Positions 10,982 through 21,582 of a stretch of DNA of 64,000 nucleotides are shown piece after piece. The notes beneath the pieces are model-generated. The model searched no databases and was not told where the DNA came from. It saw only the letters and a program-made list of their open reading frames with translations. Each line of letters begins with the position of its first letter. Within the stretch, counting starts at the first letter, position 1. Origin of the DNA: Primulina eburnea (Eukaryota > Streptophyta > Magnoliopsida > Lamiales > Gesneriaceae); NCBI RefSeq assembly GCF_022965805.1, contig NC_133108.1, positions 37,766,051-37,830,050 on the forward strand, written 5' to 3'. Made by a program: the position numbers and the translations under genes.

Positions 10982-11434
10982 AATATTATTTCTTATTTTA
11001 TGATTGACTGTCTCATGGATAAAGATATGTGATCTCATAAGAGATTTACTAATCTTTTATTTGAGTTTTAATGTTTTCTTATTTTTTTAAAAAATATCAA
11101 CTGTCTTATTTGTTTAATGGACACTTTGGTTGGTTTTCGAGTTGTAGACAATTAATGTTTTAAGACACTATTCTTGTGTGACATTGGTTTGATTTTATCA
11201 AAGGGTTGCATCAGTTATGCAATAAAGTGCGACATGTTTTTTTCTCCTAGAAAGCAAAAGAGGTTAGCTTTTAGATTGAAAATTTAAAATAAGTGGGTTT
11301 CAAACTTTCCACACAAATCTTCATTTATGTAGGTAGGAATTTCAAATTTCTCCTTTCTTCTATGTATTTTTCTTAGCAACGATTTGAAAAAAAACAACCA
11401 AACTACTTACAATTTCAAATTCCAAATCCGAATA
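10982..11434. other. MITE right half, then AT-rich intergenic DNA
   Basis: About 10982-11043 is the right half of the MITE that received the Tat-like element. The rest up to the hAT target site holds no recognisable gene. Confidence 0.45.
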
Positions 11435-11442
11435 CAACATGA
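11435..11442. repeat. hAT target-site duplication caacatga, left
   Basis: Repeated exactly at 14274-14281. Confidence 0.93.
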
Positions 11443-11496
11443 CAGAGACGGATTGATATAAGGGCTGTACTTGGGCTGTAGCCCACCCCATTTTCA

Positions 11497-11690
11497 AAAA
11501 TTTAGCGACGGTTTTTCAAACCGTCGCTAATATTTGCGACGGTTTGTACAACCGTCGCCGATGGGGATCGGCGACTGTTTTAATTATACCGTCGCTACTA
11601 GCGACGGTTTATTCAAATGTGAATAAAAACAGTCGCTATTAGCGACGGTTTTTCAAAAAACAGTCGCTAATGGCGACGGTTGTATAAGGA
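11497..11690. repeat. AGCGACGGT dyad cluster in hAT 5' subterminal region
   Basis: About nine copies of the same 9-mer as in the CACTA end at 1350-1791, in alternating orientation. No CACTA terminus is visible on either side, so it does not look like an intact nested CACTA insertion. Confidence 0.8.
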
Positions 11691-11744
11691 TGAGACCAAA
11701 TACATTTTATTCTTGTTTAAGATTATAACTTGAACTATTTGAAA

Positions 11745-14186
11745 ATGGAACATCAATCTGCTGCAAAGAAAGGAAAAACATTGATATCTTCTTTCTTTAA
11801 GAAGAGAGATCGTCAAGCTAGTGAAGATACTTCAATTCCTACGGTCCTTACAATGCAACATCAATCCAGTGAAAGTCTTCTATTTCCCAATATCCAAATT
11901 CCTTCATGTTCCTCTCCTAGAGACGATCATCAGTCTTCGTCTACTTTTATTGAACGAGATCCGGGAAAAAGAAAACAGATATGTGAATATCATGTTAATG
12001 TACGAGATGAGATAAGACGTTCATATCTAAATATGGGGCCTTATCAACCAGATATGTTGGAGTATCCAGGTACGAAATTTGGAAGCCAGAATCGTCGTTT
12101 TCAGAAAAAATGGTTTCAGAAATTTTATTGGTTGGAGTATTCGCCTTCAACAAATAAGGCATATTGTTTCTATTGCTTTCTTTTCCTGAATGATGTTAAT
12201 TCATCTAATATATCGGCATTGGTCAATGAAGGATTTGACAATTGGAAAAGGGTAAACCAAGGAAAAACATGTGCTTTTCTTTCCCATATTGGTTCTGCAG
12301 CTTCTTCACCTCATACTATGTGTGAGAGAAGGGCTGAAAATTTGATGAGGCCCTCACAACATATTGATAAAGTGATGCATGCACAATCTAAAGAGGAAAA
12401 AAAGAAAAATCGTCTGCGTTTGAGCACCTCAATTGTAGCTGTTCGTTGGCTAGCACTTCAAGGTTGTGCTTTTAGAGGTAACGATGAATCTCTATCTCAT
12501 CTAATCGTGGAAATTTTCTTGAATTGGTGAAGGCTTTTGCAAAAATGAATATAGAAATTGATGAAGTTGTGCTTGAGAATGCTCCAAAAAATGCCCAATA
12601 TATCGCTCCAGAAATTCAGAAAGAGATTTTACATATTATGGCCAATAGAGTACGAAAGATGGTTCGTGAAGAAGTTGGAGATAAATACTTTTGTATTCTT
12701 GTTGATGAAGCCCGAGATATATCTAAACGAGAGCAAATGGCCATTATATTGAGGTTTGTGAACAATCATGGGATTTTGACAGAAAGATTTTTTGCCATCA
12801 AAAGTGTTAGTGACACTACCTCAATGAATTTGAAAAATGAGATATCAAATGTTCTTGTTCATCATGATCTCCATGTTAAGAAAATCAGAGGCCAAGGATA
12901 TGATGGTGCTAGCAATATGCGTGGAGCCTGGAATGGACTTCAAGCATTATTTCTCAAAGATTGTCCCTATGCATACTATGTCCACTGTTTTGCACATCGT
13001 TTACAACTGACATTGGTTTCTGCAGCTAAGGATGTTAGTGTTATTTGGGAATTCTTTTCTCATTTGGACAATATTGTTAATATTGTCACTTCTTCTACTA
13101 AGCGCATTGCTGAATTACATACTGCACAAAGAAATGAAATTGAGTATATGTTGTCAATTGGAGAACGTGATTCTGGAAGTGGTGCAAACCAGATTGGTAA
13201 TTTGCAACGAGCAGGAGCTACTCGTTGGAGTTCTCACTATGATTCGGTAAAAAGCTTGATAGGTATGTACACTGCAACTTGCAAAGTTTTTGAAGTTCTC
13301 AGTGATCATTCTCCAAATGGAAGAGCTAAGGCTGAAGTTCGGGGGATTTACAGAAACATGGCAAGCTTTGAATTTGTGTTTATTTTGCACTTAATGCATA
13401 AAATTATGAGAACAACAGATACTCTTTGTCAAATTCTTCAAAAAAAATCTCAAGACATTTTGACTGCTATCACATTTGTCACTACTACCAAAACTTGCCT
13501 TCAAGAATTTAGAGAATGTGGGTGGAATGAATTTCTTCAGGAAGTTAAAGTTTTTTGCTCAAGAAATGAAATTGATGTGCCTGATCTTGATTGTCTATAT
13601 AAGATTGGACGTTCCTGTCGGCAAACTACAATAGAACATCATTACCACTTTGATGTTTTTAATGCAGCAATAGATTTCATTTTGATGGAGTTAAATACTC
13701 GGTTCAATGAGTCATCGGTGGAACTTCTTTCTCTTAGTACAGCTTTAGATCCTAAAAATTCATTTGACTCATTTAACAGTGATGATATTTGCAAGCTTGC
13801 GAAGAAGTTTTATCCTGGAGATTTCACAGATCAAGAAATTGTTACTTTGGAGTATGAATTGATACATTATAAACTTGATGTGATGCAGAATTTAAAGGTT
13901 TCTACACTTGTTGAGTTGTGTCAGCAATTGACCGAGAGTGGACGGTCAAGTGTTTATGTTATGTTGACTAGATTGATTCATCTTGTTTTGACATTACCTG
14001 TTTCTGGAGCGAGCTTTTTCAGCAATGAAGCATGTGAAGACGGCACTTCGCAATAAAATGGAGGATGACTTTCTTGCCGATTGTTTGACACTCTATATTG
14101 AACGAGATTTAACTAAACATATTGATGTAAATTCTATTATTGATGAATTTTATGTTTTAAAATCTCGTAGGGCACAACTTTGTTGA
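11745..14186 (+). pseudogene. hAT transposase, zinc finger MYM-type 1-like, two frameshifts
   Basis: Cut-and-paste transposase. The ATG at 11745 (MEHQSAAKKG) opens a frame to 12530 that holds the TTF/MYM zinc-finger region (KKWFQKFYWLEYS, AYCFYCFLF). The next frame (from about 12510 to 14056) carries the DUF4371-like and RNase-H-fold core: ILVDEARDIS, GQGYDGASNMRG, VHCFAHRLQLT and ATRWSSHYDSV. A third frame (about 14005-14186) carries the C-terminal dimerisation segment, ERAFSAMKHVKTALRNKM, ending at a TGA. The first frameshift, near 12500, looks like loss of a single base. The second, near 14005, looks like a small deletion before the dimerisation motif. Apart from these two lesions the frames are open throughout, so inactivation seems recent. 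Members of this family have also been domesticated in other species, but the TSD and TIRs show a transposon here. Confidence 0.88.
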
Positions 14187-14273
14187 ACGATATAATGTAT
14201 TTTTTTTAATAATATATAACTTATCATATTGAGTTCAAGCCCCCCTCAACTTTTATTCCTGGATCCGTCCCTG

Positions 14274-14281
14274 CAACATGA
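14274..14281. repeat. hAT target-site duplication caacatga, right
   Basis: Exact copy of 11435-11442. Confidence 0.93.
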
Positions 14282-14308
14282 GATAATCTCGGTATTGCTG
14301 CGTTGTGT

Positions 14309-14551
14309 TCATGTCATTGCAATGAATTCGTGTATGAAAATTCTCTTTATTCTAGTATTGTCTCGATCATTAGCGATCGCACCGCTGCCCCGCATTATCT
14401 CCTTTGCGACCACGTCGTGATCCTCGCTGTCGGTGTACTGGTCCCCGTCGACCACAATGGGTAAATACTGGGAAAAGATGTGCAAATACTCTTCAAAAAT
14501 TTCTTGTACCTTAACTTTTATTTTAGGCCAAAAGGTCAGGTGTTTGTGCCT
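14309..14551 (-). other. Exon-like open frame of unknown identity
   Basis: Eighty codons without a stop on the minus strand, including a locally GC-rich stretch (about 14370-14460). The translation looks protein-like: it includes KVQEIFEEYLHIF followed by an acidic segment PIVVDGDQYTDSEDHD and VVAKEIMRG. It has no upstream ATG (a TAA precedes it at 14552), so it would have to be an internal exon or a gene fragment. The hAT element lies only 28 bp beyond its end. I do not recognise the protein. The plus strand also reads open for about 50 codons, so strand and coding status are uncertain. Confidence 0.3.
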
Positions 14552-14674
14552 TTATTCCTCTACTGTTGCTGTAAAGCTAGCCTTCAACTTTACTTTCCCA
14601 AATATCAAGATCTTGTCATATTTTAAATGGGTTTTTTTATTTTTTTTTCCAAGTTTCTTAGCTCATGTTGTGAA

Positions 14675-15070
14675 CTAACGAGTGAATTGTTTACATAATT
14701 TTGGCCAAGAAGAAGCCCGATACATGATTTGAGCATCATATAGTATTTTCTTCCAGAAATTCTCTATTTCATCAAGAATTTTAAGGGGAAAAAAGAAACT
14801 TTTACTCAAAAAACACATCAACTTTTCGATGGCAAATGATACAGAAAATCTTGTAAAATCAGCAGACGAAAAAGAATGCATATCCTGGGATTGCATATAT
14901 TCTTGAAAATGGAGTAGCATATTGTCGGCGGCTATAAAGTTTGAAGTAATCAACGAAGAGACATTGGCTTTTTTCACGACGCAATTCGAAGAAATTAATG
15001 AACGACAATAAATAGTAATGATGTTATTCTCCTCGTAATGAATGTGCACACACAAGAATACAAAAACCAA
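14675..15070 (-). other. Unusually long open frame of unknown nature
   Basis: An open frame of 131 codons in AT-rich sequence on the minus strand. It includes the segments EKLMCFLSKSFFFPLKILDE and IENFWKKILYDAQIM. A possible splice donor (GTAAAC) lies near its end, at about 14692, and could in principle join to the exon-like frame at 14309-14551. It lies just downstream of the arabinogalactan-peptide gene and may simply be its 3'UTR or flank. No family was recognised. Confidence 0.2.
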
Positions 15071-15166
15071 CCGTCCCCAACTACTCTAAACAACAAACAA
15101 ATCCACGAAAAACACACGAACACCAAACGGAAAAGTAAAATGACAAATCATATATCAGTACATAAT

Positions 15167-15352
15167 TCAATGCCTCAAGAGTGCTACGGCGGAGAAGAGA
15201 ACAGACGACACGATGACAGCAACAGAGATCGGAAGTGAGACGGCGCCTCCGACGTCGGGCGCCGGTGCCGGGGCCTGAGCTGAGACGGTGGCGACCAGAG
15301 CAGCGAGGGCGTAGGCTAGCAACATCGCGGTCACGGTGCTAATCTGCGCCAT
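15167..15352 (-). CDS. Arabinogalactan peptide (AG-peptide), GPI-anchored
   Basis: A 61-residue precursor with the full layout of classical AG peptides. Residues 1-25 form a signal peptide, cleaved after VSA. The very short mature core is QAPAPAPDVGG, whose Ala-Pro repeats are expected to be hydroxylated and carry arabinogalactan. Residues from about 38 (LPISVAVIVSSVLFSAVALL) are the hydrophobic GPI-attachment signal, removed in the ER. The product would sit on the outer face of the plasma membrane or in the wall, with suggested roles in growth and signalling. The length matches the family (about 60 residues). The ATG at 15352 is supported by the signal peptide and by a TATA box about 100 bp upstream. 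No intron is needed. Confidence 0.85.
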   Translation of the reverse strand: MAQISTVTAMLLAYALAALVATVSAQAPAPAPDVGGAVSLPISVAVIVSSVLFSAVALLRH

Positions 15353-15451
15353 CGGGGGGGAGAGAGAAATGGCAGAAGCTGGCTGCGTAAGGGCGTGTTT
15401 GGGGGAGGTGTGGGTTGCTGTGATGGGATTTGTGGTTGTACAATTGCAGGG

Positions 15452-15459
15452 TATTTATA
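15452..15459 (-). promoter_or_regulatory. TATA box of the arabinogalactan-peptide gene
   Basis: On the minus strand the sequence is TATAAATA, about 100 bp upstream of the ATG, giving a leader of roughly 70 bases. Further upstream (15540-15570) is a GC-rich stretch with an ACGT core (gacacgtagc), a possible bZIP site. Confidence 0.65.
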
Positions 15460-15479
15460 CAGAGGATGTGGGGACCCGG

Positions 15480-15984
15480 GAGGCTACTTTGACAGCTGGT
15501 GACAGATGAAGGAAGATGGACGCGTCGTCTACGGCGTCGTATGGGCGGTGGACACGTAGCGTGGTGGTGGGGCTTGGGCTAGGCTGTTGGCTTGTCCTGT
15601 CCTCGACCCCTGCATGTGCCTTATTCGGATACCTCCAATTATAATGTCATCCCCTCTACGTTATTTTTTACTCCATTCTGTTAAGGCGAAAAAAAAATTC
15701 TAATTTTAGAAAATTATTGTATAGTCGATGATTGATTTTATGCCATGATTAAACTCTTGGAGATTTTCCTGAATTGAGGATGGAACCAACAAATTATTTC
15801 ATGACTATTGAAATCACGATGATGTTTAATTGTGAGATCATATTCACGTGTTCGTTCTGATCACAAATTACTTATTACTCTTGAAACTTCTAGATTTTAC
15901 TGTTTTTTTTTTATTATCAAAATCTAATTAACTGAGTTGGGTGGACAATCTACCGCAGAGACGTGTACTTTTCCTGTTAATATT
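15480..15984. other. Upstream region of AG-peptide gene, no other gene seen
   Basis: The first ~120 bases are GC-rich promoter-like DNA. The rest is AT-rich with no recognisable feature. Confidence 0.35.
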
Positions 15985-16265
15985 TTTGACTTGATAGGAT
16001 AAATTCGGATGGTCTGGCCTGCACTGTGAGTACTCTTGACCGGGTAAGATGAGCTCAAGTGGTCTGGCATGTACTATGAGTACTCTGGATCGAATAGGAT
16101 GGACTCAGGTGGCCTAACCTGTGAGTACTCTGAGCTGGGTAAGATGAACCGGGTGGTCTGACCTTTCTTGTGAGTACTCTGGACTGGATATGATGAGCTC
16201 TGGTGGCCTAGCCTGTACTATAAGTACTCTTGACTACTCTTGACTGGGTAGGATGAGCTCATATG
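15985..16265. repeat. Tandem repeat, about 5 diverged copies, ~50 bp unit
   Basis: Each copy holds the elements gtggtctggcctg, gagtactct and gggtaagatgagctc in the same order, with substitutions and small indels. No coding frame runs through it. Confidence 0.8.
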
Positions 16266-17474
16266 ATCTGTACACTCAAGAAGAAAATGTCAATGGATGC
16301 TAGAAGGGTTTCTTGCGTAACTACTCTGATGCTCAAGTTAACACATTACACACTAAGTAGAGAAAAATTTATTGAATGCAATATCTCATGTCCCAAATAA
16401 ATTAGCAAACATGTGTATTTATTGGAGATAGATATCTCCATTGTAACTCTTGGACATTGTTCCTGATTAGATATCAACCCATGTCATGCCTTTTGAAGTA
16501 GGCAAGGTGACTCATACTGTCCTTGGTCTTCTCATGGACATTGATGTCATGTTAATGATTATGAGGTATGGTGACCCAAACTTATGGGTCTCGTTCTCAT
16601 ATCCTCATGGTCGGTCTGAGTAGAAAGGAAGCGATCTAAAGGTTCTCGTCAGTGACAACGTAAGGTGAGCCCGCGTCGATGGCCTGAAAACGTGGAGAGG
16701 AACATACCTCTCGATTACCCATGGACATGATCCACATTCACTTAAGTTAATCTTCTCGGGTACCCTGCCTTATCTGGTCAGGGAGACTCCAAAGTGCTGC
16801 AAATGCTTGGGATGCTAAGAGCTTCTTTGCCTGACCATACAATTTGTCCACCCCAACATTATCATTCAACCTTGTCCTATCCGGTCAAGAATACGAGTCT
16901 GGGCTTGTATGAGTATGTAGTGGTTTTATGTTCTTCTCGAGTTGTTGTATGTCCGATGTTGTTTACAAATGTTACTCTTTCTTTATTCAAATTGACTTTC
17001 ATCAAGTATCCTCCTAACTTCCCGGAATCCGAAGATGAGCCTTAGCACATCCATACAAATATTCGGCAAATGTATATATACACACAAAAAGAATATATTA
17101 TGATAGGCGCCGCATAGGTCACTCGTTATTAAAAATAAAATTGTGAACGTAGTTGATGAGGGTTCCAAATTGTGCCAAATTTTAGTAAATTACATAATTT
17201 TGTAATAATTTAGAATATGTAATTTTGTGTGTGATTTGTGGTGTGAATGGAAATAGTGTGAAGGAATAAATTAAATGTCTAAATTTATAGTGGCGTGCAT
17301 ATAAGACTAAAGGTGTTTCAATTCTTCTATTGCCTCAAATATCACGGCTCATGGGATCCACAGCCATGGGTTGGCAACGTTTCCCAATCTAACTGATATT
17401 TTCTGATCACCGGCCAAGAAAATCTGTTGTCAAGCTAACAAAACTTGAAATATCATAGAGGTAAATTCATATTG
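16266..17474. other. Intergenic, no gene recognised
   Basis: Moderate-complexity sequence without supportable coding frames. A frame at 16794-17045 has no recognisable domain. Confidence 0.35.
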
Positions 17475-17652
17475 AGTGAGTCTCATGTGAAACCGTCTCA
17501 CGGATCATAATATGTGAGACGGGTCAACTCTACCCATATTCACAATAAAAAGTAATACTCTTAGCATAAAAAGTGATAATTTTTCATGAGTAACCCAAAT
17601 AAAAGATCCGTCTCACAAATAATACCCGTGAGACAGTCTCACACAAGTTTTT
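17475..17652. mobile_element. MITE with gtgagac termini (best-preserved copy)
   Basis: About 178 bp. The left end reads tctcatgtgaaaccgtctca and the right end gtgagacagtctcacacaag, which are inverted repeats of each other. The core has gtaatactcttagcataaaa. Related copies lie at 55911-56080 (same orientation), 32614-32745 (inverted), and split around the Tat-like element at 5586-5671/10982-11043. No transposase, so non-autonomous. Confidence 0.75.
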
Positions 17653-20130
17653 ATCATTCATATTTCCCCCTTTTCTTTAAGTGAAAAACAAAAATAATTC
17701 TCTATCGACCTCCTTTATTTATTCTCTACAACTGTCTCTCTTCTTCTATCACATTTTTTTTTGTTGTTTTAAAATTATGAGAGACACCATAAACATTTGA
17801 ACACAGAACCGTTTGTCTCGTAAATGATAATAATAAGTATGAATTATCTTAACAAACAATAAACCCACAAATCAAACATCATATAATAAGTAATTATTAT
17901 ACTGCATAAACTTCTTATGTCTATGAATTTTTTCATCACTTAATATATACATCTATATCGTTTAATCAATCCCACAAATTAAGCGAATTCTAAAACATGG
18001 TGAGAAGGTATTTTGATAAATAAAACAAACTTTTTGTTTTTGGGCCCCCTCGCTTTTGGTGGAAAAATTAAACCGGACCGATCGGTCATTTAAAATACGA
18101 TAATTCGAATCAAAATATCACGGGTTCAAATCATGTCATCCCTACCCTTTACCCCCACTCCCACTCAACTATTATTAGACCTTTATTTTTGGGCATCCGA
18201 TTAAACCAACCCTGCAGTGGGAAATTCATATTCTAACTAGAAAAACAAGCGTTTAGGTATCCGGTCCGACACCTAGAGCCATATGGTGGGAATTGTTGGA
18301 TCTATAGATGTCTTGTAGGTGTCAAAGATGGAATATTAGTCTTTCTTTTTCATATTTTTAGGTGCGACATCAAATTCATCAATTTCATTTTTTTTTATTA
18401 TGATGCTAATAATTCATCTATCTAAAAAAAATTGTCAATCACGGTGGAAAGTTCTTCATCATCGTCAATTATTTCGGAAGAGGACATCTAAATTAATGGA
18501 CACAAATGATTCGGTAAGTGTACCTAAACCCATTTCTAGACAGCTCATAATCTTATATAAAATTTTATATTGTCCCATTAAAAGCAAAACTTCTAAGAAA
18601 ATTAATGAAAATTGTCATTTTCAGGTTCTTAAATTTATCGTAGATTTTTTAACAATAAAAGATGATTTTAATTTTTTTTTTAAAAAGAGCTTAATTAGGT
18701 GTCATTGAGATCTGTGCCAGTGCGAACTTTAAATTCATTTACCACTGGAAATGTATATATAATTCTTTTGCTTTAACGAAATGCGTTATGAAATTTTCTA
18801 TGCTTTGCATGAGTTCACATTGTCGACATAGGCTTGCTGATTTCAATCCGAAGATTAGATTGCTAAGGAGAGAAATAAACGTTCAGAACGTGTTTTCTTG
18901 ATTAAAAAAAACAGTCGAATTTCCATCTTAACAAGCAAATTTAACATCCAAAAATCAAGAAACATGACGGAAATGAAAAGATTGTGAAGATGTTAAATTC
19001 CTAAAACCAGGGGAGGGGGCCTTGGGAAACTTTTGTGGATTTATCGAGCTATTTGCCAGCCAGTTTCTCTGGAAGAGACGACATCTTCCCCAAAACGGTT
19101 TTATTACTCCGGAAAGTTGGTCGATTTTATCTTGTTTTAGAAGGGATCGTCAGTTGGCTCTTGACTCGCCATTCGGGCGTCTCCATTTTCAGTTTCAGTA
19201 GGCTCACGCAGGATAAGTTCTTTAATTCACCATCATGAGAAATCTTTTCATCATATCTTTCTGTTTTAGTTTAGCTTCCCTAACTTTGTTATCTTCGCCA
19301 AAATCGAAACTTTTAGGAGGTGGTCTTTTGCTCTTCTCCTTGGAATTGTTCGAAGAGGGGGATACAAAATAAGCATTCGTTTTTAGTTACTTTTATTTTC
19401 GAAATTTCAGGTTACATATTTCTAAAAGTTTTGAGGGTACTCGTGCAAAGAGAGAAATCTTGAGAAAGTAACAGTACACTTTGTTTGATGAAAAATGTTC
19501 CGGGAAATGAATGAAACAAAGCCTCAATAATCCATCCATACATCAACCAGTACCCACTTCACATTCAGAAGAATCAGAATTTGATCCAAGAAACATCACA
19601 AAGATCAATGTTAAGTTTTTCTTAGTTCCAAATTTCGGAAATGTATGTAATATTTAGACATCATTTACGAGCTAGCGACGTTACCTAAAAATGAAAGCAA
19701 AAAAACTTGTAACCTCACATTACGTCACAGACAAAACAAAAATCAAGTCGTAATACTACAAGTAAACGACAAGATTAATGTCATCAAACCATAATTTTAG
19801 CCCAGAAATAACATAGTTGCTCCTCTGACTACAGATGTAATATAAGAATAATAAAAAACTGGTCTACTTCTAAAATGAAAATGATGGAAGAAAATGGATC
19901 TTAGGGCATGCTTGGTGGAGAGAATAAGGTCATCTCATTCCCTATACTCATACTTGGTAAGACATTAGAATGAGAATGTTCATTCCAATAGAAATGGCTC
20001 TCAATTCTTACCTATTTTACAAAAAAAATCTACATGACTATATCTTCATAAAAATAATAATAACAATGATATAAAGTTTCCTCACTCAAAGTATTATGCC
20101 ATTTGATTCATCGCGAGAAGTATAGGAGAT
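17653..20130. other. Intergenic DNA and 3' flank of UGD
   Basis: No gene supported. Frames at 18400-18708 and 19035-19238 have no recognisable domain. The last few hundred bases before 20139 are likely the UGD 3'UTR (minus strand), with a MITE-like stretch of mirrored cattcc/ggaatg runs around 19905-20000. Confidence 0.4.
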
Positions 20131-20139
20131 ATTCAATTT

Positions 20140-21582
20140 TTATGCAACAGCAGGCAAGTCCTTGATCCAGGCATCGAGTGGCTTGCCAATCGAGTAAACA
20201 ATAAAACCAATCTCCCTGAGCTTCTGCACATCGACAATGTTCCTTCCGTCGAAAACAAAGGCTGGTTTCTGCATATTGTCATATATTTTCTGGAAATCAA
20301 GTGTTTTAAACTCGTCCCATTCAGTAAGGATACAAACAGCATGAGCGTCTTTTGTTGCCTCATAGGCGCTCCAAACGACAGAGACTTTCTTGACTGTGGT
20401 TGGGCTCATTGGCTGGAGATGAAGGGGATGATCCCAATCGAATTTGTTCATAGAAAGGTCTCTCTGGATCTGGTCCTCGGTGACCTGGGGGTCGTAGATG
20501 CTCAACTGAGCCTTGTCACCTAGGAGTCCTTGGCAAACATCAATTGCAGGAGTCTCTCTCGTGTCACCTGTATCCTTCTTAAAGGCAAAACCTAAGATGG
20601 CTATTTTCTTGTTAGAAACTGTGTTAAACATAGAAGAAACAATGCGGTTGACAAACCGGCTCTTTTGATAGTCGTTGATCTTAATAACTTGTTTCCAGTA
20701 TTCTGCAACCTCGGGAAGACCATTGCACTCGCAAATGTAAACTAAGTTGAGTATGTCCTTCTGGAAGCAGGAGCCACCAAAACCAACGCTAGAATTAAGG
20801 AACTTGGGACCAATTCTCGTGTCCTTGCCAACAGCGTAAGACACTTGGGTAACATCTGCTCCAGTAGCTTCACATAGAGCAGACATGGCATTGACCGATG
20901 AAATTCTTTGAGCCAAGAAGGCATTAGCAGCAAGTTTGGAGAGCTCCGCTGACCATAAATTGGTGGTAATGATACGATCTTCGGGAACCCAATGGGCATA
21001 AACATCCTTCAGCTTTTGGACTGCCTTAAGGCCTTCTGGGGTTTCCCTGCCTCCAATAAGAACCCTGTCTGGTTTAAAAAGATCTTCTATGGCAGTTCCC
21101 TCAGCAAGGAATTCTGGGTTAGAGAGAATCTGATAATTAATTCCCTTGCTGTTGTGAGTCAAGATTTTTTCAATGGCCTCAGCTGTTTTGACTGGAACTG
21201 TGGACTTCTCAACCACGATCTTGTCAGATTTCGACACATCAGCAATCATGCGAGCCGCAGTCTCCCAATATGTCAAATCTGCAGCTTTCCCAGCTCCGAG
21301 GCCCCTGGTCTTAGTTGGAGTGTTGACTGAAACAAAGACTATATCAGCCTCAAAGACATGTTTCTCAACATCTGTACTGAAGAAAAGATTCTTGCCACGG
21401 CACTGCTTCACCACATCATCGAGTCCTGGCTCGTAGATAGGAAGCTGATCACTGTTCCAGGCATTGATGCGAGCAACAGAAATATCAACAACAGCTACTT
21501 CAATTGCAGGGCATTTGAGAGCTATCACAGCCATGGTAGGGCCTCCCACATACCCAGCTCCAATGCAGCAGATCTTCACCAT
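20140..21582 (-). CDS. UGD: UDP-glucose 6-dehydrogenase
   Basis: Cytosolic NAD-dependent enzyme that oxidises UDP-glucose twice to UDP-glucuronate, the precursor of the UDP-xylose, UDP-arabinose and UDP-galacturonate used for hemicellulose and pectin. The frame is 480 residues and uninterrupted, the normal plant length. Residues 1-20 hold the Rossmann motif GAGYVGGPT. The central region carries STVPVKTAE and the [10 protein letters not shown] motif. The catalytic cysteine is Cys272 in [10 protein letters not shown]. The C-terminal UDP-binding domain has [16 protein letters not shown] near residues 331-346 and VFDGRNIVD near 443-451. All expected catalytic features are present, so it should be active. 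The coding part is intronless, as in other plant UGD genes. The leader has an intron (21603-22569) whose acceptor lies 20 bp before the ATG. Confidence 0.98.
   Translation of the reverse strand: MVKICCIGAGYVGGPTMAVIALKCPAIEVAVVDISVARINAWNSDQLPIYEPGLDDVVKQCRGKNLFFSTDVEKHVFEADIVFVSVNTPTKTRGLGAGKAADLTYWETAARMIADVSKSDKIVVEKSTVPVKTAEAIEKILTHNSKGINYQILSNPEFLAEGTAIEDLFKPDRVLIGGRETPEGLKAVQKLKDVYAHWVPEDRIITTNLWSAELSKLAANAFLAQRISSVNAMSALCEATGADVTQVSYAVGKDTRIGPKFLNSSVGFGGSCFQKDILNLVYICECNGLPEVAEYWKQVIKINDYQKSRFVNRIVSSMFNTVSNKKIAILGFAFKKDTGDTRETPAIDVCQGLLGDKAQLSIYDPQVTEDQIQRDLSMNKFDWDHPLHLQPMSPTTVKKVSVVWSAYEATKDAHAVCILTEWDEFKTLDFQKIYDNMQKPAFVFDGRNIVDVQKLREIGFIVYSIGKPLDAWIKDLPAVA

Larger units (their letters stand above)
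11443..14273 (+). mobile_element. Complete hAT transposon (ZMYM1/TTF-type transposase family)
   Basis: A 2831-bp element bounded by a perfect 8-bp TSD (caacatga). The ends are imperfect terminal inverted repeats: left CAGAGACGGAT, right read inward CAGGGACGGATCC. The 5' subterminal region (11497-11690) is filled with AGCGACGGT/ACCGTCGCT dyads. The rest is the transposase gene and a short AT-rich 3' tail. The 8-bp TSD, the CAG(A/G)G ends and the transposase type all agree on hAT. Confidence 0.93.

Noticed and set aside
11497..11690. Intact CACTA MITE nested in the hAT element
   Set aside because: The dyad cluster is present but no CACTACAA terminus or 3-bp TSD can be seen on either side.
18400..18708. 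102-codon frame
   Set aside because: Composition is Lys/Ile/Phe-rich as expected from AT-rich DNA, with no homology I can recognise.
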